Shown: one piece after another, positions 1-10,061 of the stretch
How positions within the stretch are numbered: position 1 is the first letter of the stretch
How the letters are laid out: each line of letters opens with the position of its first letter
Assembly: GCF_024139115.2 (NCBI RefSeq)
Contig: NC_085140.1
Coordinates: 317,071,259 to 317,135,258 of the forward strand
Length of the DNA: 64,000 bases
Origin: Armigeres subalbatus
Taxonomy: Eukaryota > Arthropoda > Insecta > Diptera > Culicidae
Direction of reading: 5' to 3'
Made by a program: the position numbers and the translations under genes
Notes under the pieces: model-generated
What the model was told of the DNA's origin: nothing
What the model saw: the letters and a program-made list of their open reading frames with translations, nothing else
Databases searched by the model: none

Positions 1-44
1 TGCAGATACGTATTTCGACCACAACTGTGTGGTCGTCTTCAGTG
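1..44 (-). ncRNA. hammerhead-ribozyme-like motif (inverted copy)
   Basis: Read on the minus strand this is identical to the motif at 3683-3726: CTGAAGA core, a 7-bp helix II, GAAA, the palindrome ATACGTAT and a C at the expected cleavage site (complement of position 5). Penelope-like elements are known to carry hammerhead motifs in their terminal repeats. One extra C between the core and helix II, and a weak helix I, leave activity uncertain. Confidence 0.5.
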
Positions 45-185
45 TCTTGTACTCGACTCGACTTGAAGAAAACAATCGCAACTTACACTATTTATACTAC
101 GCTAGGTACCTAATCTAATCTTATTTGCCTACTTTATTTACCTATACTGTAAATTACTTTATTGTTTAGGTAGAAACTTGAAGAG

Positions 186-1060
186 CTAAGAGCTGCCATT
201 TCCCTGATCCTTATTCAACAGCGCTGTTTGTACCTGTCGGTGGATTTCCAAACTCTCAGCTACATCGAGTTTCCATGGGGAAGAGACATTTCTTAAGATT
301 TTAATATTTGATGCCGTAATTGGGTGATTTTCCTTATACACATGCTCTGCTACCTTAGATCTAAATTCGTAATGTAATCCCTTATCGTTTTCTCTTTTCG
401 CCTTACTCACTTCCGCCATATGTTCCTTGAACCTTATATCTAATGATCTTTTGTTTGGCCTACATAGATTTTTTCACATTGGGAACAACTTATCTTATAA
501 ACGCCTGCCTTATTCAACATTTCTACTTTATCCTTCGTTGAACCCAATAGAGACTTGAGTTGGTTGCTTCTACTGGAGAATACTAGATCGATGCCGAATT
601 TCCTTAGTCGAGGGCGTAGCTGGTTGGTGATGTGTTTATCATATGGGACCGAAACTCTTTTCAGCGGCTCCTCTATCGGCGTCAGCGTTGTACATATGTC
701 CATTTCGTCGTCAGGTCCTTTCCTTCCTGTGGATGGTCGCTCGTATAGTCCTCTCCTGGTATCCGTTGATCTTAGCTGTTTCCAAGATGTATTGTAGTTC
801 CTTGGATTTCCTTCTTCGCTCAGGGGTATCGTCTGCATCCTGTGGATCATGTGATGAAATGCTGCCATTTTATGTTGGTACGAATGGTTCGATGTATATG
901 GGATGACTCTCATGGTGTTCGTGGGCTTCCTGTAGATTTCGAGGCTCAATGTTGTATTTGCTTCCCTGATGACTAGTAGATCCAAGAAAGGTAGTTTACC
1001 TTCTTTTTCCTCTTCGAAGGTAAATTTGATGTCCTTATGCACGTTGTTTATCGCTTCCAA
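186..1060 (-). pseudogene. Penelope RT C-terminus and GIY-YIG endonuclease, truncated
   Basis: Two reading-frame blocks, 1060-440 and then 419-186, encode the end of the RT palm/thumb followed by a GIY-YIG-type nuclease. The segment KIYVGQTK near 470 is the recognisable YIG half. A frameshift just after it separates the blocks, and a Trp codon is replaced by a stop at about 186. The plus-strand copy is broken at a slightly different base in the same place, so the two copies decayed separately. The N-terminal half of the RT, including its catalytic motifs, is missing. Confidence 0.85.
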
Positions 1061-1207
1061 AATCCTGGGTAGATCCTTTCGGTTGATGATGCTGAAAATA
1101 TCGTCGACGTATCTCCACCACTTCTGGGGTAGTAAATGGACAGTACTTAATTCGTCTTAGACGGTTTAATACATTCCACTAAAAGAGCTTAATATATTTT
1201 TCTGAAA

Positions 1208-3566
1208 ATGGCATCCGAGCGGCATGAGCGAAATACTTTTCTCAATTTGAGGAGAACAATCGCTAGTATTAATAAGGACGTGGCCTTCCTTAAGAAGTGC
1301 CTAAAAGAGAAGCTGACACCCGTCAGCCATAAGATTAAGATGGGATCTCATGTACCAAAAAGTATTAATAAGAAAGCAGAGTCCGAGTTCATGAAGACAT
1401 CGATAAAGAGGCATTACGCTAAATTAGAACGAGTGACTTTGGAGTGCTACAATATGCATTTGAAGTTAGCGAAGGATAACCCGGAATCATTCGACCTGTT
1501 TTTGAAGAAGGTAAAGAGGGCAGAAGAATGTGAATCAGACCGGAAGCGGAGACTGCACAGGAAAAAACTGAACAAATTGCGAGTGAAATCAGCAGAGGAA
1601 ATCCGTACTGACAAACCCACCGTACAGATCATCGAAGGATTCGTCGTGAACCGTTCGACACAGCAGTTTACGGAGGAAACAACTAGCTCACCTCAACAAG
1701 GGACTGGGGTATGCGATCACACAGAAATCAGACGTGGAACAGATCATCGGGGAAATGGAGACAGCGATTTCCCGGAAACATCGAGCAACAGGATCAAAAT
1801 ACAGCGAGGAACATCGTGGCAGACGCCATCAAAGAAGGACGGCGCGGGACAACGAACCATGACGAAAGGAGGATTCTAAAGGAGCTTAAGGAAAACCAGT
1901 ATACTACGTAAAGCCGATAAGGGAAACGCAGTAGTGGTAATGGATAAAGAGGACTACGACGAACAGATGACGACGAAAATCAACGGAGGACCTTATAGAC
2001 ATTTGAGAGTGGATCCGCTACCAAGATTAATAAAACTCACGGAAAAAACGATAAAGGAGTGTAAGGCAATCATCGGAGAAGCAAATCCGGTGCTACTAAG
2101 TATTAAAGGATTACCAAAGATCCATAAACCCGGGAAGGTGATGCGAGAGATAGTTTCATCAGTAGGCTCCCCTATCCAAAACCTGGCCAAATGGTTAGTG
2201 AAGGAGTTCCAAAGTATGCCGACACCATTCCCCAGCAGGTCAGTCCTGAACACCCAGGAGTTCACCCAGAAGCTGTTGAATTCGGGACGCATCGTAGAAG
2301 AGGACACAATGATATCATTCGACGTAGCGGCATTGTTCCCTAGCGTTCCAGTGAAAGATGCTCTGAATCTTCTAGAGGATTGGCTGCTAACACAAAGGAC
2401 GGAAACAACATGGCGAGGAAAGGTGAAGATGTACCTAAATCTGGCAAGGCTATGCATGACGGAGAACTACTTCACATTTCGTGGCAACTACTACAAACAG
2501 ACGAAAGGAGCACCGATGGGAAATCCGCTATCACCGTTTTTGTGCGAACTGTTCATGGCGAATCTGGAGAACAACTTACAAGAACAAGGAATACTACCCC
2601 AGAAGTGGTGGAGATACGTCGACGATATTTTCAGCATCATCAACCGAAAGGATCTACCCAGGATTTTGGAAGCGATAAACAACGTGCATAAGGACATCAA
2701 ATTTACCTTCGAAGAGGAAAAAGAAGGTAAACTACCTTTCTTGGATCTACTAGTCATCAGGGAAGCAAATACAACATTGAGCCTCGAAATCTACAGGAAG
2801 CCCACGAACACCATGAGAGTCATCCCATATACATCGAACCATTCGTACCAACATAAAATGGCAGCATTTCATCACATGATCCACAGGATGCAGACGATAC
2901 CCCTGAGCGAAGAAGGAAAAACGAAGGAACTACAATACATCTTGGAAACAGCGAAGATCAACGGATACCAGGAGAGGACTATACGAGCGATCATCAACAA
3001 GAAGGAAAGGACCCTACGACGAAATGGACATATGTACAACGCTGACACCGATAGAGGAGCCGCTGAAAAGAGTTTCGGTCCCATATGATAAACACATCAC
3101 CAACCAGCTACGCCCTCGACTAAGGAAATTCGGCATCGATCTAGTATTCTCCAGTAGAAGCAACCAACTCAGGTCTCTATTGGGTTCAACTAAGGATAAA
3201 GTAGAAATGTTGAATAAGGCAGGCGTTTATAAGATAAGTTGTTCCCAATGTGAAAAATCTATGTAGGCCAAACAAAAAGATCATTAGATATAAGGTTCAA
3301 GGAACATATGGCGGAAGTGAGTAAGGCGAAAAGAGAAAACGATAAGGGATTACATTACGAATTTAGATCTAAGGTAGCAGAGCATGTGTATAAGGAAAAT
3401 CACCCAATTACGGCATCAAATATTAAAATCTTAAGAAATGTCTTTCCCATGGAAACTCGATGTAGCTGAGAGTTTGGAAATCCACCGACAGGTACAAACA
3501 GCGCTGTTGAATAAGGATCAGGGAAATGGCAGCTCTTGGCTCTTCAAGTTTCTACCTAAACAATAA
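1208..3566 (+). pseudogene. Penelope-type reverse transcriptase with GIY-YIG endonuclease, frameshifted
   Basis: The encoded protein would reverse-transcribe the element RNA and cut target DNA. The first block (1208-1879) is a basic, coiled N-terminal region starting at an ATG just after the leader. Frameshifts between about 1690 and 1910 lead to the RT block (1934-3088), which contains SIKGLPKIHKP, SFDVAALFPSVP, KGAPMGNPLSPFLCE and the catalytic RYVDDIF near 2615. Another shift near 3050 leads to a block ending in KISCSQCEK, where the GIY-YIG domain begins. A one-base loss near 3258 breaks that domain. The original stop is probably at 3564-3566. The RT-GIY-YIG order is diagnostic of Penelope-like elements. 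Confidence 0.92.
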
Positions 3567-3682
3567 AGTAATTTACAGTATAGGTAAATAAAGTAGGCAA
3601 ATAAGATTAGATTAGGTACCTAGCGTAGTATAAATAGTGTAAGTTGCGATTGTTTTCTTCAAGTCGAGTCGAGTACAAGACA

Positions 3683-3726
3683 CTGAAGACGACCACACAG
3701 TTGTGGTCGAAATACGTATCTGCAAA
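3683..3726 (+). ncRNA. hammerhead-ribozyme-like motif in Penelope terminal repeat
   Basis: CTGAAGA (3683-3689) is followed by a helix GACCACA/TGTGGTC (3691-3697 with 3702-3708), GAAA (3709-3712), the self-complementary ATACGTAT (3712-3719) and C3720 as the predicted cleavage-site base. A short palindromic helix III is the arrangement reported for dimer-active hammerheads in Penelope-like elements. Against it: C3690 is an extra base between core and helix II, and helix I has only about two clear pairs. Confidence 0.5.
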
Positions 3727-3823
3727 GATAACGAAAATTAACTAGTGGAATTAAATGGACAGTACTTAATTCGTCTTAGACGGTTTAATACATTCCACTA
3801 AAAGAGCTTAATATATTTTTCTG
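3727..3823 (+). repeat. tandem Penelope start (linker plus 5' leader only)
   Basis: A 27-bp linker joins the 3' end of the upstream copy to a second copy of the 5' leader (3754-3823). This leader is nearly identical to 1135-1203 and stops where the older minus-strand ORF resumes. It marks the right-hand edge of the Penelope insertion. Confidence 0.85.
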
Positions 3824-4421
3824 AATTTTTCTTTCCTTGTCGTGGCTGCATTCGAGAACCTTTCCTTCATATTTATAATTACCTCATCGTAGTCTGTATT
3901 TTCCACATCAGGTCCTAATTTGAAGAGGTTTCTTCGTACAGCTTCGTTTATTTCACGGTATTTTTTCTCCGGGTAATAAACGTAGTCCATCTTACTCCAT
4001 TTAATCGGAGTCACTTTTATCCCAGCTATGCCTCGTTAAAGCGTTCGATGTTGACCTTTTGGATACACTCATCTTCCGATTGATTTGTTGAAACAGATTT
4101 CGCTGATGGTACGGTGGCAAGGCTCTCAGCACTTAATACTTCTGGTAATTCCTCAGTTGTTGTCGATACATCTGGCAATTCCTCAGTTGCTGTCGTTTTC
4201 GAACTTCCTGCGCTCTGCTCAACCGATGATATACAGATTGCTCTTTTGTCAACGTTTAGACGGCAGGACGTGCAAATGCGTAAATTTGTATTCAATGTGG
4301 ACATTGGAGCATAACCAGTCGCTTTCAGTTTATCTATGGTGCTTTCGGTGAGATTTCGTAACTCTTTTGAACACTTTTTTCCATCAAACGGCCTACAACA
4401 GTTGAGAAAGCGGCTACTCAT
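3824..4421 (-). pseudogene. repeat-family protein of unknown function, cut by Penelope
   Basis: The reading starts at 4421 with a Cys-rich N-terminus (a CC pair near residue 8, KKC near 16, and a CTSC pair near 52), followed by a Ser/Thr/Glu-rich linker. A one-base shift near 4020 moves it into the frame of 4014-3824, which contains WSKMDYVYYPEKKYREINEA and ends at the Penelope boundary. The composition resembles a multicopy insect and cnidarian protein family, probably transposon-associated, that I cannot name with certainty. The C-terminus is missing: the last residues before 3824 are cut off by the element. Confidence 0.5.
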
Positions 4422-5800
4422 GTTGTTCGTAATATTTCAATAAACAAAATCACTTTAAAGTTTTTACTGACTAGTTTGGTGTCATTTGCTTGACTGAAGA
4501 AAAAAATTACTATAAGATCTTTAACAACCTTAGTAGTAGTAGTTTTTTGTAGTTTTTTTGCTTTTTCGTGAGCATTGTCATGGTATGTACCTATCATGCA
4601 TTTGTTGTTGTTGAAGATACCCGTTTCCTCCCGATCATAAAGTCTATTCTCTAAGAGGTATATTTTTTGCAGGTAAACTATAGACGTACACGTGTATATA
4701 AATCTTTGATTTTGCAGCTTTTGTCTTAAAAATAACATTTCTGATATGTTTCTATCAACGTTATTATCAACAGGTTTCAACACTATTAAAAGAATTTTCG
4801 CCAGTCACGTGCAATGAAAATTATGACACTATCAATACTTTTGATCACAACACTGGATCGTGTCTAAGTTTCTTATAGATGCTATGAATAATTAAATCAA
4901 AATATCATGAAAACAACTTGTTTAAATCACGTCCCTTAACAATAAAATCTGCATCAAACTGCAATTCTCGAAATAACTTACACAGAAAAAAATTTTTTTT
5001 ACTAAATGTGAAAATTGTGAAATGTTTGAAATGTCATAACTTTTTTGTTTATTAGTTTACCATCACCAAATTTTTATGGTAGATAGCTAATATAATGGAC
5101 CGTTTTCCCTAAAAAAATTACGTTCGAAAAAAGATAGGGTTTTGAGATATTTGAGTTTTGTGACAAAATGATATTTTTAAAGGCAAAAAAATTTTTTTAC
5201 TGTGCACATTTTCTTAAGAATCACCATTTAGTTGTCTAACTTTGCTGAAAAAATCATAACAATCGAACATTCCGTTTTGCTGTGCAGCTTTTAAATATTT
5301 TTGAACCATTTTCACATACACCCTTTTGAAAAGTTAGTCGTGACTCAATATGAAGATGTGATATCGAAAAATGACGATTTAGATGAAATTGAAAAACTGT
5401 GCAGAGTTTCAAATATTTTCGAAATGGTCGCTCAGGATCGACTGACATGCCCCCGTGGAATGCCTCTCTACTAAAATAATTATGACCTAGTAGTCAAAAT
5501 ACACTAGGTTCAATGATAAATGTTGAATTTACTACGTAAAAGAGTCTACGAAGTCAATATTTGAAACGAAAATAGCGTCATTTATGACTATCTCTCTCTT
5601 TCTTCCACAAAATACATTTTCATGATTATAATCGAAAAACTCGGATTTCTACCTAGCGGTAGCATTACTTGAACGGAGAATATTGTTGACTACCGTTTCA
5701 TAAAAAAAATTGGCACTTTTGACTGACATATCAAATGATCATCTTCACCTCATTGATCATCTTCCCCTCAGTTGACGGTACGTAGAATAGAATGCACCCA
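4422..5800. other. AT-rich spacer without recognised genes
   Basis: Both strands have only short ORFs with low-complexity composition. The one local structure seen is an imperfect head-to-tail 18-bp duplication (ttgatcatcttc-type) at about 5737-5772. Confidence 0.6.
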
Positions 5801-5804
5801 TTTC

Positions 5805-6000
5805 AAATGTTCATGGTCATCCAAGAAAACCCTGAAGTAAGGCATTAGAATCTACACCAGAGATATATCAGCCTGTTTTAAATTTGTACATGCCTTTGTA
5901 AATGCGTTCATGGCATATGCTGATGGTCATCCTAGAAATTTATGGAGTAAGACTTCTAGGCTTACAGGAATATCTAGAGGGTCTTTAAGGTCACTCCTTA
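5805..6000. repeat. left inverted arm flanking the 143-bp satellite
   Basis: Segments such as gaagtaaggc and ggagtaagactt here are approximate complements of segments in 8550-8740 (cttactccagg, gccttacttc). The arms are diverged and can be matched only in short blocks. Confidence 0.5.
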
Positions 6001-6229
6001 CGGAATCAAAGTTTCAACAAGACAACAATAACTACTTGGAATGCTAATATATTAAGATGAGGTTTCACATCTTGTTTATTCTTCATTAACTGCCCAGAGC
6101 TAATGACAACAACTTGAACTACTTGAAATGCAAACATATACCAATAGCCTTCCGTTCGTGGGTTGATCTGCAGATCATTCCTATATGGAGTTCATAGACT
6201 ACCTAGTACCATGGCAAAAACAAAAACTA

Positions 6230-6496
6230 CAGCAGACGTTCGATAACTGCAAGTCATTTAACTGCAATGCTTTTTAACTGCAATTCGATAGTTGCAACAG
6301 TTTTACAGTTATCGGACCGCTAAACTTCAAACCGATGTCAGACTCAATGACAGCTACAATGCGCTGCGCATTTAGATGCACTTTTATTGCATCTGACGTC
6401 GATTGACAACCGTTTGACGTCTAGAGTGCGTTGCAGTTATCGAACGGCATTCGATAAATGAAAAGTAAACATTTTGCAGTTATCGAACGGCTACTG
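6230..6496. mobile_element. TA-flanked MITE (Tc1/mariner- or pogo-like ends)
   Basis: The 267-bp element starts CAGCAGACGTTCGATAACTG, and its other end reads in complement CAGTAGCCGTTCGATAACTG. It is flanked by TA at 6228-6229 and 6497-6498. The gttcgataactgca motif also recurs internally (about 6433). It has no coding capacity. The TA duplication and CAG ends fit the IS630-Tc1-mariner superfamily. Confidence 0.85.
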
Positions 6497-6514
6497 TACT
6501 AGGAATGCGTACAT

Positions 6515-6605
6515 TCACTCAGATGAGATTGACCCGATTTTGTCACTCCCAGATTTTGTCTACCCCTGATTTTGCCTAACCCGATTTTATCACGTTTTCG
6601 ACCCA
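6515..6605. repeat. one-ended relic resembling pogo-like termini
   Basis: Three spaced copies of cccgattttgtc or cagattttgtct resemble the subterminal repeats of the element starting at 42733. No matching opposite end was seen nearby. Confidence 0.35.
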
Positions 6606-8424
6606 ATTTGCAGCAAACAATAAAGATTTTCATGAAATAACTTTCACTGCCTGTAGCTTATTATGAATCATTTATGAGTACCTGTTAATAAGTTTGTAAG
6701 TCTCTTCGACAAAAAAATACGGAATCCATTCAAGTATTTTGCCTTGCCTTCATTACGACAATGAAAATAACCACTTAAAATACACACATATACCAAGAAG
6801 GGGTCACACAACTTGTTTATTATTCAATAACTGCCTCCATTACGGAGGTTGATCCACAGACCTTGAATCTATGGAGTTCGTAGACTACCTGGAGCCCACG
6901 ACATCAAGAACTACTTGATATACAAACATATACCAAGAAGGGGTCACAACAATGACAACAAGAACTACTTAGAACACAAACAAATACCATGAAGGCGTCA
7001 CACAACTTGTTTATTCTTCAATAAGTGCCTCCGTTACCAAGGTCGAACCCCATACCTTGACTCTATGGAGTTCGTAGACTACCTGGGGTCCTCGACAACA
7101 ACAATAACTACTTGGAATACAAACATATACCAAGCAGGGGTCACGCAACTTGTTTATTCTTCGATAACTGCCTCCATTACGGAGATAGATCCGAAGATCT
7201 TGACTGTATGGAGTTCGTACACTACCTAGAGCTCACGACAACAACAAGAACTACATGAAATACAAACATATACCAAGAAGGGGTCACACAAGGGTTCTTC
7301 AATAACTGCCTCCATTACGGAGGTTGATCCACCGACCTTGAATCTGTGGAGTTCGTAGACTACCTGGAGCCAACGACAACAACAAGAACTACTTGGAATA
7401 CGAACATATATCATATCAAGAAGAGGTCACAAAACTTGTTTATTCTTCAAACGCTGCCTTCATTACCGAGGTCGATATCCAGACCTTGACTCTATGGAGT
7501 TCGTAGACAACCTGGAGTCCTCGACAACAACAAGAACTACTTGGAATGCACACATATATCAAGAAGGGGTCACGCAACTTGTTTATTCTTCGATAAACGC
7601 CTCCATTACGGAGATTGTTCCGAAAACCTTGACTGTATGAAGTTCGTAGATTACCTGGAACTCACGACAACAACAAAAACTACATGAAAAACAAACATAT
7701 GCCAAGAAGGGGTCACAAAACATGTTTATTCTTCAATAACTGCCTCTATAACGGAGGTCTATCTACCGACCTTGAATCTATGAAGCTCGTAGACTACATA
7801 GAGCCCACGACAACAACCAGAACTACTTGGAATACAAACATATACCAAGAAGGGGTCATGCAACTTGTTTATTCTCCGATAACTGCCTCCATCACGGAGA
7901 TTGATCCGAAGACCTTGACTGTATGGAGTTCGTAGACTACCTGGAACTCACGACAACAACAAGAACTACATGAAAAACAGATATATATCAAGAAGGGGTC
8001 ACACAACTTGTTTATTCTTCATTAACTGCCTCCATTACGGAGATTGATCCACAGACCTTGAATTTATGGAGTTTGTAGATTACCTGGAACCAATGACAAC
8101 AACAAAAATTACATGGAATACAAACAAATACCAAGAAGGGGTCACACAACTTGTTCATTCTTCAATAACTGCCTCCGTTACTGAGGTTGATCCATAGATC
8201 TTGAATCTATGGAGTTCGTAGACTACCTGGAGCCCACGACAACAACAAGAACTACTCAGAATACAAACATATACCAAGAGGTCACGCAACTTGTTTATTC
8301 TTCATTAAATGCCTCCAACACGGAGATTGATCCGAAGACCTTGACTGTATGGAGTTCGTAGACTACCTGGAATCAATGACCTCAACAAGAACTACTTGGA
8401 ATGCAAACACGTTTTAAGAAAAGG

Positions 8425-8760
8425 TCATTGGATGACCCGGAACATATACTGTGAAAGCATTATATGCTAAGCACCATAAAGAGCATGAATCGTTTTTGAA
8501 TTTACACGATAGACCTTTGGTTACGTTAGCAGACCATAAGATCTGATTCCAGGGATTTTTTGGATGACTTAGGCCTTACTCCAGGAGTTTTTGGAGACCC
8601 AGAATATATACTGTGAACACCTTCAATTCTAAGAAGCGCAAAGAGCTTGTAGCATATTTGAAACTGGTTGAGTAGCCTTTGGTTACGAGTGTAGACTCTT
8701 AAGCCTTACTTCAAAGATTTCTTGTATATCCAAGGACAAAAGCTGTAAACCTTGTCAATG
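8425..8760. repeat. right inverted arm flanking the satellite
   Basis: Two diverged copies of a unit of about 165 bp (acccggaacatatactgtgaa at about 8436 and acccagaatatatactgtgaa at about 8598). Parts are complementary to 5805-6000. This suggests that the satellite lies inside one larger inverted-repeat element. Confidence 0.5.
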
Positions 8761-8849
8761 GGCAAAAAGTATATGAGTTTCTGTTTCCAAAACTGTAAAA
8801 ATTATCTAAATCGGTTGAAAATTGTTAAAGTTATGAAAATATCAATTTA

Positions 8850-9062
8850 GTGGAACACGGGTACCCTGTCGGCCATCCACGTGGTAAAAAAAATCAGAGG
8901 CCCCTCCCCACGTCCTCACTGTATCAACGTGATTTTCTCACAGATGCTACATTTTATGGAGTTCTTAGATGTCACCAAGTTTCAGCTTTCAGCTATAAAA
9001 GTTCATTGAAATATCACCATTTGAATTTGAAAAAGGAACACGGGTACCCCGTCGGCCGCATA
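8850..9062 (+). repeat. two short copies of a gaacacgggtaccc motif
   Basis: ggaacacgggtaccctgtcg (about 8851) and ggaacacgggtaccccgtcg (about 9036) lie about 185 bp apart in the same orientation. The function is unknown. The second copy is followed directly by Penelope sequence. Confidence 0.5.
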
Positions 9063-9065
9063 AGG

Positions 9066-9690
9066 GTTAAGCTCGTTTAGTGGAATGTATTGAACCGTCT
9101 AAGACGAATTAAGTACTGTATTTCGACCACAACTGTGTGGTCGTCTTCAGTGTCTTGTACTTGACTCGACTTGAAGAAAACAATCGCAACTTACACTATT
9201 TATACTACGCTAGGTACCTAATCTAATCTTATTTGCCTACTTTATTTACCTATACAGTAAATTACTTTATTGTTTAGGTAGAAACTTGAAGAGCCAAGAG
9301 CTGCCATTTCCCTGATCCTTATTCAACAGCGCTGTTTGTACCTGTCGGTGGATTTCCAAACTCTCAGCTACATCGAGTTTCCATGAGGAAGAGAAATTTC
9401 TTAAGATTTTAATAATTTATGCCGTAATTGGGTGATTTTCCTTATACACTCTTTTCGCCTTATTCACTTCCGCCATATGTTCCTTGAACCTTATATCTAA
9501 TGATCTTTTTGTTTGGCCTACATATTTTTTTCACATTGGGAGCAACTTATTTTATAAACGCCTGCCTTATTTAACATTTCTACTTTATCCTTCGTTGAAC
9601 CCAATAGAGACTTCAGTTGGTTGCTTCTACTGGAGAATACTAGATCGATGCCGAATTTCCTTAGTCGAGGGCGTAGCTGGTTGGTGATAT
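9066..9690 (-). mobile_element. Penelope-like fragment with internal deletion
   Basis: 9066-9118 matches the complement of the 5' leader and 9119-9690 the complement of the 3' part (GIY-YIG region and terminal segment). About 45 bp at the junction present at 3710-3760 are missing, including helix III of the hammerhead-like motif. Coding frames are further broken (deletion near 9450). At the right edge a 12-base stretch is inverted relative to the other copies (atgataaacac in place of gtgtttatcat). Confidence 0.85.
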
Positions 9691-10061
9691 GATAAACACA
9701 TCATTGGGTTATGATAAACACACATAAACACGAGAGGAAAATTAGTTTAACACTCATTGTTTTAAGAGACCGAGGTATGCTCTGCATCTCCGTGAGCGCT
9801 ACGGAAAAGGAATCGTTGGTTGGTTGAGAAGGTAATTCATGTGAAACCCCTCGGTAAGCGAGAAAATATTTATTTTTTTTTATCTTACGTTTATTTGGAA
9901 GGCTCATTTGCCGTGAAGCGTTACAGAGCCGAAATCAAGTTTAACAATACATTTCTTGATTCTTATACATAGTGTTAGTTTTGGGGAACCGAAAGACTCG
10001 CGGTTTAGTCGAGGTTAGGGAATACAATAATACAGTAGGAAAGGAAAGGATTTTAGGGTGC

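Larger units (their letters stand above)
1..1133 (-). mobile_element. Penelope-like element, inverted 5'-truncated copy
   Basis: This is a reverse-complement copy of the 3' part of the element at 1134-3726. Bases 1-1128 match the complement of roughly 2598-3726, including the same terminal hairpin region. The copy stops inside the RT domain and abuts the 5' end of the plus-strand copy at about 1134. Penelope elements are known for partial copies joined head-to-head or in tandem, so this looks like one complex insertion rather than two independent ones. The left boundary may lie outside the window. Confidence 0.9.
1134..3726 (+). mobile_element. Penelope-like retroelement, near full-length
   Basis: The element starts with a leader (1134-1203) that recurs at 3754-3823, and ends in the terminal segment that is inverted at 1-130. 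In between is an RT plus GIY-YIG coding region in several frames. The end-to-start junction (3727-3753) recurs at 16688-16715, so the short linker is probably part of the terminal repeat. Overall length is about 2.6 kb. Frameshifts inactivate it. A tandem start follows at 3754. Confidence 0.9.
6013..8415. repeat. satellite array, about 143-bp unit
   Basis: The phrase aacttgtttattcttc recurs with a spacing of about 140-145 bp at roughly 6809, 7005, 7145, 7435, 7577, 7722, 7862, 8005, 8148 and 8289, with an outlying unit at about 6070. Each unit carries a cctccattacggagg hairpin, a ggagttcgtagactacctgg block and a caacaagaactacttgg block. Roughly 12 units are visible, diverged by about 5-15 percent. 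The array is split by a MITE (6230-6496) and by non-array sequence (6500-6765). The short ORFs here are read-throughs of the repeat. Confidence 0.9.

Noticed and set aside
1..3726. LTR retrotransposon or retrovirus-like element with inverted LTRs
   Set aside because: RT motifs and the GIY-YIG domain are Penelope-type; no protease, RNase H or integrase is present.
6013..8415. CRISPR-like array
   Set aside because: Units are diverged end to end with no constant repeat and unique spacer alternation, and the DNA is insect.
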